A DNA stretch of 49,080 nucleotides from a virus. The position numbers and the translations under genes were made by a program. The stretch is from positions 1 to 49,080 of IMG/VR virus record IMGVR_UViG_3300037504_001072; one strand, written 5' to 3'. Below the pieces are notes generated by a model. It was not told the origin of the DNA, made no database searches, and worked only from the letters and a program-made list of their open reading frames with translations. Below are positions 30,909 through 36,889 of this stretch, piece after piece; position 1 is the first letter of the stretch; each line of letters begins with the position of its first letter.

Positions 30909-31172
30909 CTAGGTGCTTTCTGTGGGTTGGAACAGGTGATCGTAGGGTGTTTCCTGAGTTTCTATTGTATGCGCGGAATCTGTGGTGTCAACTGGCTGGA
31001 CGAAGCCGTCGGCATCGAGTGTGGCGCGGCCTGCACGCAGGTCAGCGCGCGCGGCGCGGGCGATGTGATAGGCGATGTTGCCCACGCCGGCGCGCTGAGC
31101 CGCTGCACGCAGGATGCGGTCGTGTGGGGGGGATTGTACTTCTAGCGTGAAGTCCTGGTCTGAGTCTGACAT
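30909..31172 (-). CDS. Small hypothetical acidic protein
   Basis: This 87-residue protein starts after GGAGGG. A central Ala/Arg-rich helix (RILRAAAQRAGVGNIAYHIARAARADLRAG) is flanked by acidic, Thr/Asp-rich ends. I recognise no domain. The helix could be a DNA-binding or dimerisation element. It lies between the AT-rich pair and the PRTRC region. Confidence 0.55.
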   Translation of the reverse strand: MSDSDQDFTLEVQSPPHDRILRAAAQRAGVGNIAYHIARAARADLRAGRATLDADGFVQPVDTTDSAHTIETQETPYDHLFQPTEST

Positions 31173-31279
31173 TATTACCCTCCGGGTGTATCTTGTCTTG
31201 CTCCAGGGTATGAGCGATGGTTGATTCTACGCCGGGGGTAGCGGCGTACAGGCTGAGGGTCGCAATGACCAGGGATTGG

Positions 31280-31319
31280 AAGGCGGCGCCGAGCGTTTCC
31301 AGGTGCTCGGCGCCGCCTT
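31280..31319. other. Perfect 15-bp stem-loop in gene-free stretch
   Basis: AAGGCGGCGCCGAGC and GCTCGGCGCCGCCTT pair perfectly around a 10-nt loop, right after the stop of a leftward gene. There is no T run on the minus strand, so it may stabilise or attenuate the transcript. The 31173-31320 stretch holds nothing else I can support. Confidence 0.6.
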
Positions 31320-31320
31320 C

Positions 31321-31548
31321 TTATTTGAGTAGCAGTTCTCCGGCCTCGACGCTGGCGGTGCTTTCTGGCACGAAGCGAAGTTGAGCCTTGATGTTGGTGC
31401 GGTCCTGGATCTGGATGTCTTCGGCGCCAGCGATCTCCAGGCCGGTGACGCGTTGGATGGTATCGAGTGCCAGGGCGACGTCGTCGTGTGAACCAGAGAT
31501 GATGATACGGACGCTCTTTTGCAGGTCTTTGATGGCTCCGGGTATCAT
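31321..31548 (-). CDS. Small hypothetical alpha/beta protein
   Basis: This 75-residue protein starts after AAGGAGA. The sequence (SVRIIISGSHDDVALALDTIQRVTGLEIAGAEDIQIQ) looks like a ferredoxin-like or KOW-type small fold with strand-helix-strand order. I do not recognise it. The same frame stays open past its stop codon for about 40 codons, through the stem-loop. Confidence 0.6.
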   Translation of the reverse strand: MIPGAIKDLQKSVRIIISGSHDDVALALDTIQRVTGLEIAGAEDIQIQDRTNIKAQLRFVPESTASVEAGELLLK

Positions 31549-31569
31549 AGGCAGTCTCCTTCTAGTTCT

Positions 31570-31597
31570 AGTGCGGATAACTTCTCTTGTATGTGCT
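31570..31597. promoter_or_regulatory. 28-bp dispersed dyad, copy 7
   Basis: AGTGCGGATAA, 6 nt, TTGTATGTGCT. It overlaps the stop codon of the 64-residue gene and lies upstream (minus-strand sense) of the AAGGAGA Shine-Dalgarno of the next gene. Confidence 0.72.
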
Positions 31598-31790
31598 ATC
31601 TTCCGCGTTTTTTCTGGTCTTGGTATTGCTGCAGGGCGTCGATCAGGTCCGGGAGTTCTTCGTCAGTGACTGGTGTAGGGTATTGAGGTCGAGATTGGCT
31701 GTGGATGCAGAGACCCACGCCCGACCAGGGCGAGACGGTCAGATCGTCGCTAACGGCGATGTGTTGTGTACGGTTCTTCTTTTCAGGCAT
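31596..31790 (-). CDS. Small hypothetical protein downstream of ThiF gene
   Basis: This 64-residue protein has an ATG overlapping the end of the ThiF-like gene by 8 bp, with AAAGGA upstream. The sequence has no clear domain: a basic start (MPEKKNRTQHI), a middle with SPWSGVGLCIHSQSRPQYPTPV, and a charged C-terminus. Coupling to the E1-like gene suggests it is part of the same cassette. Confidence 0.55.
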   Translation of the reverse strand: MPEKKNRTQHIAVSDDLTVSPWSGVGLCIHSQSRPQYPTPVTDEELPDLIDALQQYQDQKKRGR

Positions 31791-32577
31791 TGGGTTGTCC
31801 TTTCGTGATGGGTTTTGATTGTGCGTTACCCGTTTCCAGGTCGATGTAAGTGGCGTAGGTGTCCAGGTCCTGGGTGAGCACGAGTCGATAGACGTATTGT
31901 GCGGCGTAGGCAGCGATGGCCTGGTTGATCATCAGGCTCTGAGCGTCGCGTAGAGCGAGATCGGCACAGGATTCTGTATGTGCGTCACGATCCGGCGCTG
32001 GGTCAGGCTCCAGGAGATCGGGATGGTGGTGGGTGGGGAGTGGGAGGCCGGCGCAGAGGCCGAGCGGGTCGATGTTGGGGGCGTCGAGGTTTTCCTGGTT
32101 GCCAATGACGACCTGGCCAGCGTGTTCGTGATTGCCGCAGTCTAGCCACCAGGTTTGTCGGTTGCTGGTGACGTAATCCTGAATAGCCTGGCGAGCAGCG
32201 GCGTTGTCGACGGCGCCGATGACTAATCTGAATGTTTGGTAGATGTTACCGCGCACTATTCTGGAATGGAATGGCGTGGCGTGTGCGCGGATGTCGAGTC
32301 CGAAGGCGAGGTTGTAGCGCCTGGCCAATGTGCGCGCCTTATTTCTGCCGATCTCGGCAGGGCAGAAATTCTGGCGGCCAAGATTCTTGGACTCGACGAC
32401 ATCGGGGTCGATGAAGACAAGTGATGGTGAGGGGCCGTTGTTGCGTTGGCGGGCGTGGTAGGCAAGCCGGGCGAGGTGCAGGGCCAGGAATGATCCGGTG
32501 CCGCCGCAGCCGACGAGGATGAGGTAGATGCGGTTGGGGTCGCCAATCTGGATGGGGTAGCGTTTGGTTATTTGCAT
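31783..32577 (-). CDS. E1-like ThiF-family enzyme (PRTRC ThiF)
   Basis: This 264-residue protein starts at the ATG after GGGAGG, overlapping the JAB gene end. The Rossmann nucleotide site is VGCGGTGS (residues 22-29), followed by FIDPDVV (acidic residue binding the ribose) and KNLGRQNF (Arg68). A CGNHEHAGQVVIGN segment follows. Cys204 lies in TESCADLALRDAQSLMINQAIA, the place and pattern of the active-site cysteine in PRTRC ThiF proteins as I recall them. E1-like enzymes adenylate the C-terminus of a ubiquitin-like protein and may pass it to a cysteine. The JAB, E2-like and ubiquitin-like genes upstream complete the set. Confidence 0.88.
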   Translation of the reverse strand: MQITKRYPIQIGDPNRIYLILVGCGGTGSFLALHLARLAYHARQRNNGPSPSLVFIDPDVVESKNLGRQNFCPAEIGRNKARTLARRYNLAFGLDIRAHATPFHSRIVRGNIYQTFRLVIGAVDNAAARQAIQDYVTSNRQTWWLDCGNHEHAGQVVIGNQENLDAPNIDPLGLCAGLPLPTHHHPDLLEPDPAPDRDAHTESCADLALRDAQSLMINQAIAAYAAQYVYRLVLTQDLDTYATYIDLETGNAQSKPITKGQPNA

Positions 32578-33200
32578 TTTTCCTCCCGTGGGGTTGGCTT
32601 GAGGTAGCAATCCTTGACGGGGTTTGGAAGTGATTCAAAGAGCGTGGTGGCGGGGACGGGGTAGTGATCGCCGTAGACGCCGACCCTCACGCGAATCTGA
32701 GGGTTACGGAAAATCTGGCCGATGACAACGTAGAAGCGGAAGCCTTGCTCGTCGCCATTGTCGGTGCCGGAGAAGAAGGCGTGCATCGTGCAGTGCGAGT
32801 GAAGATCGCAGAGAATGGCGGTATTGTCGCCTCCGGCATAGTCGATGTGAGCGGCGTCGGCCAGTTGTGGGGGGCGATAGGCACGAATGACGCCGCGTTG
32901 GAAGCATAGGTGGTACATCGCCTCGTGGGGAGCCTGCTGGCGAGCGTCGCGGATAATCTGAGAGAGGAGGCGAGCCGGGATTTTACCTTTTTTGGATTGA
33001 ACGTCAGGACGTAGATCGGGCAACCCGGCAATATTGACGCGGGCCAGAGGAATCAGAGCGCGGATATTGGCTGATTCGGCCAGTTTGAAGACGCCATTAC
33101 CAGCGAGCAGGTAGATGAAGGCTTTGCCGGTGGGCATTTCCAGGTTTTGACCGTTGCGCCAGATGATGTAGTCGGCGGGTTGAAGTGAGTTCGGCAGCAT
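32568..33200 (-). CDS. JAB/JAMM metallopeptidase (PRTRC protein A)
   Basis: This 210-residue protein has a complete JAMM motif, His134-x-His136-x(10)-Asp147, in LHSHCTMHAFFSGTDNGDE, with Ser144 (S-x-x-D) and a possible catalytic Glu93. JAMM enzymes cut isopeptide or peptide bonds after ubiquitin-like proteins. The N-terminal 90 residues are PRTRC-A specific rather than part of the JAB core. It overlaps the ThiF gene by 10 bp and follows the E2-like gene by 2 bp, so the three are one transcription unit. Processing of the Ubl C-terminus or removal of conjugates is the expected role. Confidence 0.88.
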   Translation of the reverse strand: MLPNSLQPADYIIWRNGQNLEMPTGKAFIYLLAGNGVFKLAESANIRALIPLARVNIAGLPDLRPDVQSKKGKIPARLLSQIIRDARQQAPHEAMYHLCFQRGVIRAYRPPQLADAAHIDYAGGDNTAILCDLHSHCTMHAFFSGTDNGDEQGFRFYVVIGQIFRNPQIRVRVGVYGDHYPVPATTLFESLPNPVKDCYLKPTPREEKCK

Positions 33201-33202
33201 CG

Positions 33203-33922
33203 TTATTTCTCCTGGGTCAGATCGTCGAACGTGTAGCGGGTACGAACCAGGTCGTCATTGGGGTAAATGTCCTGGTCCTGCAGGTAGCGCCAGAGAGCAA
33301 TGACGTTTTCAAAGCGGGATGATTTGTCGTTGCTCAGGTCGCCATTGAATTGGGAGTTGAAGAAGCGTCGAGCGGCCTGGTGGATGGTCTGGGCGCTACA
33401 GACGGGAAAGGTGACGTTGCCGGCGCAGATACGACCGTCGCTGTGGACGTTGGGGAATGGAGCGGCGAAGAGCCGCTCGCGGTCGTTGCCCGGGTGGGGG
33501 CGTTGCTTGACGGCGAAGATGCGGTATCTGGAACCGCGGCCAGCGAACACGAGATCTGGCGTGGGGATGGTCATCGTCTCCGACTGGCCCTGAGCGGTTT
33601 TGTACGTCAGCGAGCGGGTTTGAGTCGGGAGGTAGACGACGAGGGCCTCCTGGCCTCCAGAGCGGCTGTAATGAAGGCATTGAGGCGGTAAAAGGTCGGT
33701 GGCGAGAGGCACGTCGCTGAAAGACGAGGCCAGGTCATCGGGTGCGATCTCGTAGGTGGAGATAGGCGCCCCATCGTCGTATCGGGTGAGGATAATAGTT
33801 TCGTCATAGAGCGAGATGCGCATCTGGAGTTTTTGGCGCGGTTCCTCTTGGGTTATGTCGCCCAGGCCACGTGTGGCGAGTTCTAATGCGTTTTGCGATT
33901 CGTCGGGTCTACTAATTGTCAT
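33203..33922 (-). CDS. E2-like protein (PRTRC protein B)
   Basis: This protein has 239 residues. The C-terminal half contains APFPNVHSDGRICAGNVTFP, strikingly like the E2 conjugating-enzyme active site (PN...G.IC), with the candidate catalytic Cys166. Upstream strands (ALVVYLPTQTRSLTYK, DLVFAGRGSRYRIFAVK) fit the E2 beta-meander. It overlaps the preceding gene by 4 bp. PRTRC protein B is annotated as a prokaryotic E2 family member. It would carry the ubiquitin-like protein on its cysteine after activation by the E1-like enzyme. Confidence 0.85.
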   Translation of the reverse strand: MTISRPDESQNALELATRGLGDITQEEPRQKLQMRISLYDETIILTRYDDGAPISTYEIAPDDLASSFSDVPLATDLLPPQCLHYSRSGGQEALVVYLPTQTRSLTYKTAQGQSETMTIPTPDLVFAGRGSRYRIFAVKQRPHPGNDRERLFAAPFPNVHSDGRICAGNVTFPVCSAQTIHQAARRFFNSQFNGDLSNDKSSRFENVIALWRYLQDQDIYPNDDLVRTRYTFDDLTQEK

Positions 33923-34761
33923 CGTATCATCTCCTGGTAGTCATCTTCCAGGTTGATCAAGGTATCTAGTACGGTCTCGGCGGCGGTCTGGTGGTGATCC
34001 TTAAACCAGTTGATATAGCGTTCCATTTGCACCAGGCTTTGCTCGGCCTGGTCGTATTGCTGGGCCAGAGCGGTCAGGTCTGCAGTGGTCCAGGTGTACC
34101 ATTTTATGTTGTACTCGAATCGCCAGTAGGGGTTTGGGGCGTCCAGAAAAACGTTGTTGTTGTCCTTCATCGTGATTTTCCAGGCTGTGGCCAGGCCGTC
34201 GAACGGTTCGGGAAGGTTCGATAGCAGGCTGGGAGCGCAGGCATCAGCGGGCCATTCGAGCGTGGGGGGGGCGTCGTAGCCGTGCTCTTGCCAGTAGTGT
34301 CGGATCTGGCTGGCATAGGGTGTGTATCTGGGATAGCCGTCCATAACGTGTGGAGCCACCACGGCGACCATCGGCCGAAAGGACGTGCCCAGGTCGCATA
34401 GTTCCAGGCATTCCCAGGCCAGGCCTTGGGAGTCGTACGGCACGTCGTAATTGAGGATCTCATCAATGGTGTGGCCGGCGTAGACGGCATCATTCAGGAT
34501 CTCAAATCTGATCGGGAAAAGCCGTTGGTCGATCATATTAGCCAGGGCGTTCGATAGGTCCAGGGCGCAGGTTGTTGAAGGCGGTGACTGGTCAAATAGA
34601 TCGCGCCATAGTTTGCGCATCTTGCTGATGGCTCTGAGGTTGGATAGATAGGCGTAGATATCGCAATAGCGCGGCAAGGCGTACCGTGATAAGGCAACAC
34701 GAGCGCGAGTTAGAAGCACGGGGGGATGCGCCTGGATGGTATGGGTTGCAGTTTCTGACAT
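33919..34761 (-). CDS. Protein in PRTRC-F position, unknown function
   Basis: This 280-residue protein lies between the genes for the ubiquitin-like protein and the E2-like protein, where PRTRC systems encode protein F. It has helical N- and C-terminal parts (YAYLSNLRAISKMRKLWRDL, AEQSLVQMERYINWFKDHH) and a central section with LAWECLELCDLGTSFRPMVAVV and a Trp-rich strand (YNIKWYTWTTADL). It overlaps both neighbours. I cannot confirm family F from the sequence alone; the assignment rests on gene order and length. A substrate adaptor or regulator role is possible. Confidence 0.65.
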   Translation of the reverse strand: MSETATHTIQAHPPVLLTRARVALSRYALPRYCDIYAYLSNLRAISKMRKLWRDLFDQSPPSTTCALDLSNALANMIDQRLFPIRFEILNDAVYAGHTIDEILNYDVPYDSQGLAWECLELCDLGTSFRPMVAVVAPHVMDGYPRYTPYASQIRHYWQEHGYDAPPTLEWPADACAPSLLSNLPEPFDGLATAWKITMKDNNNVFLDAPNPYWRFEYNIKWYTWTTADLTALAQQYDQAEQSLVQMERYINWFKDHHQTAAETVLDTLINLEDDYQEMIR

Positions 34762-34955
34762 CGGTTTACGACCTCTCTGACTGCGTCAATGTGATCACCC
34801 AGGGCCGCCGTGGCCTCCTGGATGCGTGGTTGTAGTTCGTCTATGGTTTCGCTGGTGATCTCGTCGCGCGCTTCGAGTTCGATGAGTAGGGCGATGGCGT
34901 CGAGTTCCAGCGGCTCCAGGATGGCCAGGCGGCGGGTGACGTCGCGGGCGTTCAT
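34710..34955 (-). CDS. Small helical protein within PRTRC cassette
   Basis: This 81-residue protein is almost fully helical (LEPLELDAIALLIELEARDEITSETIDELQPRIQEAT, then HIDAVREVVNRCQKL). It ends with a Pro/Arg-rich tail. It overlaps the F-position gene by 52 bp and follows the Ubl gene by 3 bp. I know no equivalent in PRTRC cassettes. It could be a partner of the Ubl or the E2-like protein. Confidence 0.6.
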   Translation of the reverse strand: MNARDVTRRLAILEPLELDAIALLIELEARDEITSETIDELQPRIQEATAALGDHIDAVREVVNRCQKLQPIPSRRIPPCF

Positions 34956-34958
34956 CGC

Positions 34959-35168
34959 TTAGCCTTTGGTGCCGGCGCGCTTGACGAAGGTGACTTCTAC
35001 GGTTCCGTCGTCCAGGGTTTTCTCCTGGATATCGGCCTGGGCGAGTTCCGGGAAGTAGGTCTGCAGGTGGCGCCGGACGTCTTCGTTGGTGTATTCAGGC
35101 CCGGGATCTTCGTAAGTGTGTTCCTGGTATTTGAAGATGCGGTTGGTGGTTGTGTTTTCGTCTGTCAT
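34959..35168 (-). CDS. Ubiquitin-like protein (PRTRC protein C)
   Basis: This 69-residue protein has the pattern of PRTRC protein C: RIFKYQEHTYEDPGPEYTNEDVRRHL, then YFPELAQADIQ, then GTVEVTFVKRAGTKG. The C-terminus ends in Gly after a basic stretch (RAGTKG), suited to adenylation by an E1-like enzyme. The beta-grasp size and the strand-strand-helix-strand order fit a ubiquitin-like fold. It is the first of the core cassette genes in transcription order. A dyad operator lies in its leader. Confidence 0.85.
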   Translation of the reverse strand: MTDENTTTNRIFKYQEHTYEDPGPEYTNEDVRRHLQTYFPELAQADIQEKTLDDGTVEVTFVKRAGTKG

Positions 35169-35191
35169 TGTGTTATGGTCTCCTGTTTTCT

Positions 35192-35219
35192 AGTGCGAAT
35201 AATTCTGTTTATGTGCGCT
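35192..35219. promoter_or_regulatory. 28-bp dispersed dyad, copy 8, at the PRTRC cassette
   Basis: AGTGCGAATAA, 6 nt, TTATGTGCGCT, with near-perfect symmetry. It overlaps the stop of the upstream gene and precedes the GGAGAC Shine-Dalgarno of the ubiquitin-like gene, so it could control entry into the cassette. Confidence 0.78.
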
Positions 35220-35634
35220 GGATATCAGGCTCATCGCTGAAGCGCACTTTCACATTGCCATCATCCAAAATCCCGGAGAAGCATTTATTGAGCTTTTGGC
35301 GAGTAAATTCGCGTTGCTCTTTATTGTCGAAGACGGTTGGTAGGTCAAACTTAATCGAGCCGCCGAATATACCTACACTCGGGTCACCATAAAACTCAAT
35401 TATTGCTTCCAAAGTCGTCGCGTCTTCGGCTTGCACCACAGACTGCAAAACGGACCTGATTAGTTCCTCACTGCTGATCAGATACCGTTCATCCTCCACC
35501 CAAATCTCCAAACTGCGCTGAGGGACTGTGGAGAACACCTTAAACTCCACGTCGTCGTAATACCCCTCACCGATCTGCTCGAAAAAATGCAGCTCCTCTT
35601 TGCTCAATCTCTCTACGTCTATTGTGATCTTCAT
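35209..35634 (-). CDS. Hypothetical acidic protein upstream of PRTRC cassette
   Basis: This 141-residue protein starts MKITIDVERLSKEELHFFEQIGEG and reads as an alpha/beta protein with strands (LEIWVEDERYLIS), a helix (EELIRSVLQSVVQAED) and a C-terminal strand (NVKVRFSDEPD). The last segment slightly echoes the C-terminal strand of the ubiquitin-like protein (DDGTVEVTFVK against DDGNVKVRFSD). I do not recognise a family. A second, divergent beta-grasp protein is possible but unproven. Confidence 0.6.
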   Translation of the reverse strand: MKITIDVERLSKEELHFFEQIGEGYYDDVEFKVFSTVPQRSLEIWVEDERYLISSEELIRSVLQSVVQAEDATTLEAIIEFYGDPSVGIFGGSIKFDLPTVFDNKEQREFTRQKLNKCFSGILDDGNVKVRFSDEPDIQRT

Positions 35635-35841
35635 TCACTTTTCCCTCCCGGATTTAATTCCATCACGGATACCCTGCTCGTCAACGACGTTATTGACCCT
35701 GGAGACGTCCCAGGAAATTTCTTGCTCTACCTCCGGATATGGCCCAGGCGTGAAACAACCCGGGCAGATCCATTCCGGCCATTCCGCCCCTCCCCAACCG
35801 CCTCCCTCAAACTCCAAACCACATACAGGACACGTAATCAT
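35635..35841 (-). CDS. Zinc-knuckle small protein
   Basis: This 68-residue protein starts at the ATG behind a run of G (GGGGGG). It has two CxxC knuckles (MITCPVCGLEF and WICPGCFTPG) about 25 residues apart, which form a zinc ribbon. The C-terminal half is helical and acidic. It is one of a run of small genes between ParB and the PRTRC core. The function is unknown. Confidence 0.6.
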   Translation of the reverse strand: MITCPVCGLEFEGGGWGGAEWPEWICPGCFTPGPYPEVEQEISWDVSRVNNVVDEQGIRDGIKSGREK

Positions 35842-35851
35842 TACCCCCCCC

Positions 35852-36133
35852 TTATTGACGCACAGGAACCTCGGCATCGACCAGTTCCGTGGGTTCGATA
35901 CCATAATGCTCTTCGCAAAGATCTGCCCACATCCTGGAATATCCGTGGCTTGCTGGATGCATCCCTATCAATCGCTCAAATGAGTATCCCCTCTCATTGA
36001 CCAAATCCCACCCTGAGACCTCTCTGGTATACTCGCAAATGCTGCACCCGCCCGAGCAGGTGCACCGATACATTGCACTCAAAATCTTGTCGCGCAGTCT
36101 CGTTATGAGTGCTTCGCGATCCCCTAAGATCAT
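35852..36133 (-). CDS. Cysteine-rich hypothetical protein
   Basis: This 93-residue protein is counted from the second of two adjacent ATG codons, which is better spaced from AGGAGG. A central cluster CTCSGGCSIC may bind metal. The C-terminal segment ADLCEEHYGIEP adds a further Cys and His. No family is recognised. Confidence 0.55.
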   Translation of the reverse strand: MILGDREALITRLRDKILSAMYRCTCSGGCSICEYTREVSGWDLVNERGYSFERLIGMHPASHGYSRMWADLCEEHYGIEPTELVDAEVPVRQ

Positions 36134-36146
36134 CATTACCTCCTCT

Positions 36147-36176
36147 AGCGCGAATAACAGTTACCGCAAATGAACC
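36147..36176. promoter_or_regulatory. Partial dyad (left arm only)
   Basis: AGCGCGAATAA matches the dyad left arm perfectly, but the right side is degenerate (AAATGAACCT displaced by 4 nt). It is placed like other copies, over a gene boundary. It is probably a decayed or single-arm site. Confidence 0.45.
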
Positions 36177-36448
36177 TTACTAGCCTCTACGTAAGTGACT
36201 GGGTAGGCCCCACGGCCTGGCTCCGACAAGTATAGCGTTGTCGCTCCAGGCATCTCAGGTCCAATAGGTATGTTGCGGACATACGCGTGCTTGACGTCTT
36301 TACTGCAACAATCGCCGTCAAACATCAAGTCAATCTCACAGACAAAATCGCCTTTATCAACGTGCCCCTTGGCGAGGTACCAAATGACAGTTGCTCCCTC
36401 AAATTCGTAAATTTGCTCGACTAGACCTCTTAGTGGTCTCAGAGTCAT
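36161..36448 (-). CDS. Hypothetical protein with paired cysteines
   Basis: This 95-residue protein starts at the ATG 6 nt after AGGAGG (two ATG codons lie upstream in the Shine-Dalgarno region). The sequence is beta-rich (GATVIWYLAKGHVDKGDFVCEIDLMFDGDCC), then contains AYVRNIPIGPEMPGATTLYL. The Cys pair DGDCCS is notable. Function is unknown. Confidence 0.55.
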   Translation of the reverse strand: MTLRPLRGLVEQIYEFEGATVIWYLAKGHVDKGDFVCEIDLMFDGDCCSKDVKHAYVRNIPIGPEMPGATTLYLSEPGRGAYPVTYVEASKVHLR

Positions 36449-36464
36449 CGCCATCCTCCTCTCC

Positions 36465-36492
36465 AGCACGAATAACGTGCATTATGTGAACT
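36465..36492. promoter_or_regulatory. 28-bp dispersed dyad, copy 9
   Basis: AGCACGAATAA, 6 nt, TTATGTGAACT. It sits between the winged-helix gene stop and the Shine-Dalgarno of the next leftward gene. Confidence 0.75.
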
Positions 36493-36505
36493 GCCTAGAT
36501 GTGGG

Positions 36506-36889
36506 CTATTTGGTTTTGAGCGGGTCTGTGTCGTCCAGCGACCAGGCCGGGCGTTGTTGGGCGAATCGGCTTTGTGCCGTGCGCTCCATCGCCTCGGCCG
36601 TCTCCAGGGCGCGTTGCGCGCGCTCCCGGAGGCCCCGGGTGTATTCGTAGACCTCATCAGCGTTTTGGGCAAAGCGGTATTTTCTATTGTTGCTGATGAT
36701 GATGTGCCCGTTGTGGCGTAGGTGGCTGCAGGCACGTATCAGCACGCCCTCGCTGCAGTTGAGCGCCTTGCATAGATCGCGCGCGCTGCGTGGTTCGGGG
36801 CTATTACGCCATTGTTCCAGTATCTCTAGCAGGTCCTGTGCCGTACGCGCAATGAGGCGTTGGTGGTAGGCCTCGCTGGTTTCATTCAT
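36506..36889 (-). CDS. Winged-helix-like DNA-binding protein coupled to ParB
   Basis: This 127-residue protein has an ATG overlapping the ParB stop (ATGAATGA). It has an HTH/winged-helix segment (ARDLCKALNCSEGVLIRACSHLRHNGHIIISNNRKYRF) and a C-terminal coiled coil rich in Arg, Ala and Glu (LRERAQRALETAEAMER). Translational coupling to ParB suggests a regulator or partition accessory. The real start is taken inside a longer frame because of the overlap and the upstream GAGGAGG. Confidence 0.65.
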   Translation of the reverse strand: MNETSEAYHQRLIARTAQDLLEILEQWRNSPEPRSARDLCKALNCSEGVLIRACSHLRHNGHIIISNNRKYRFAQNADEVYEYTRGLRERAQRALETAEAMERTAQSRFAQQRPAWSLDDTDPLKTK

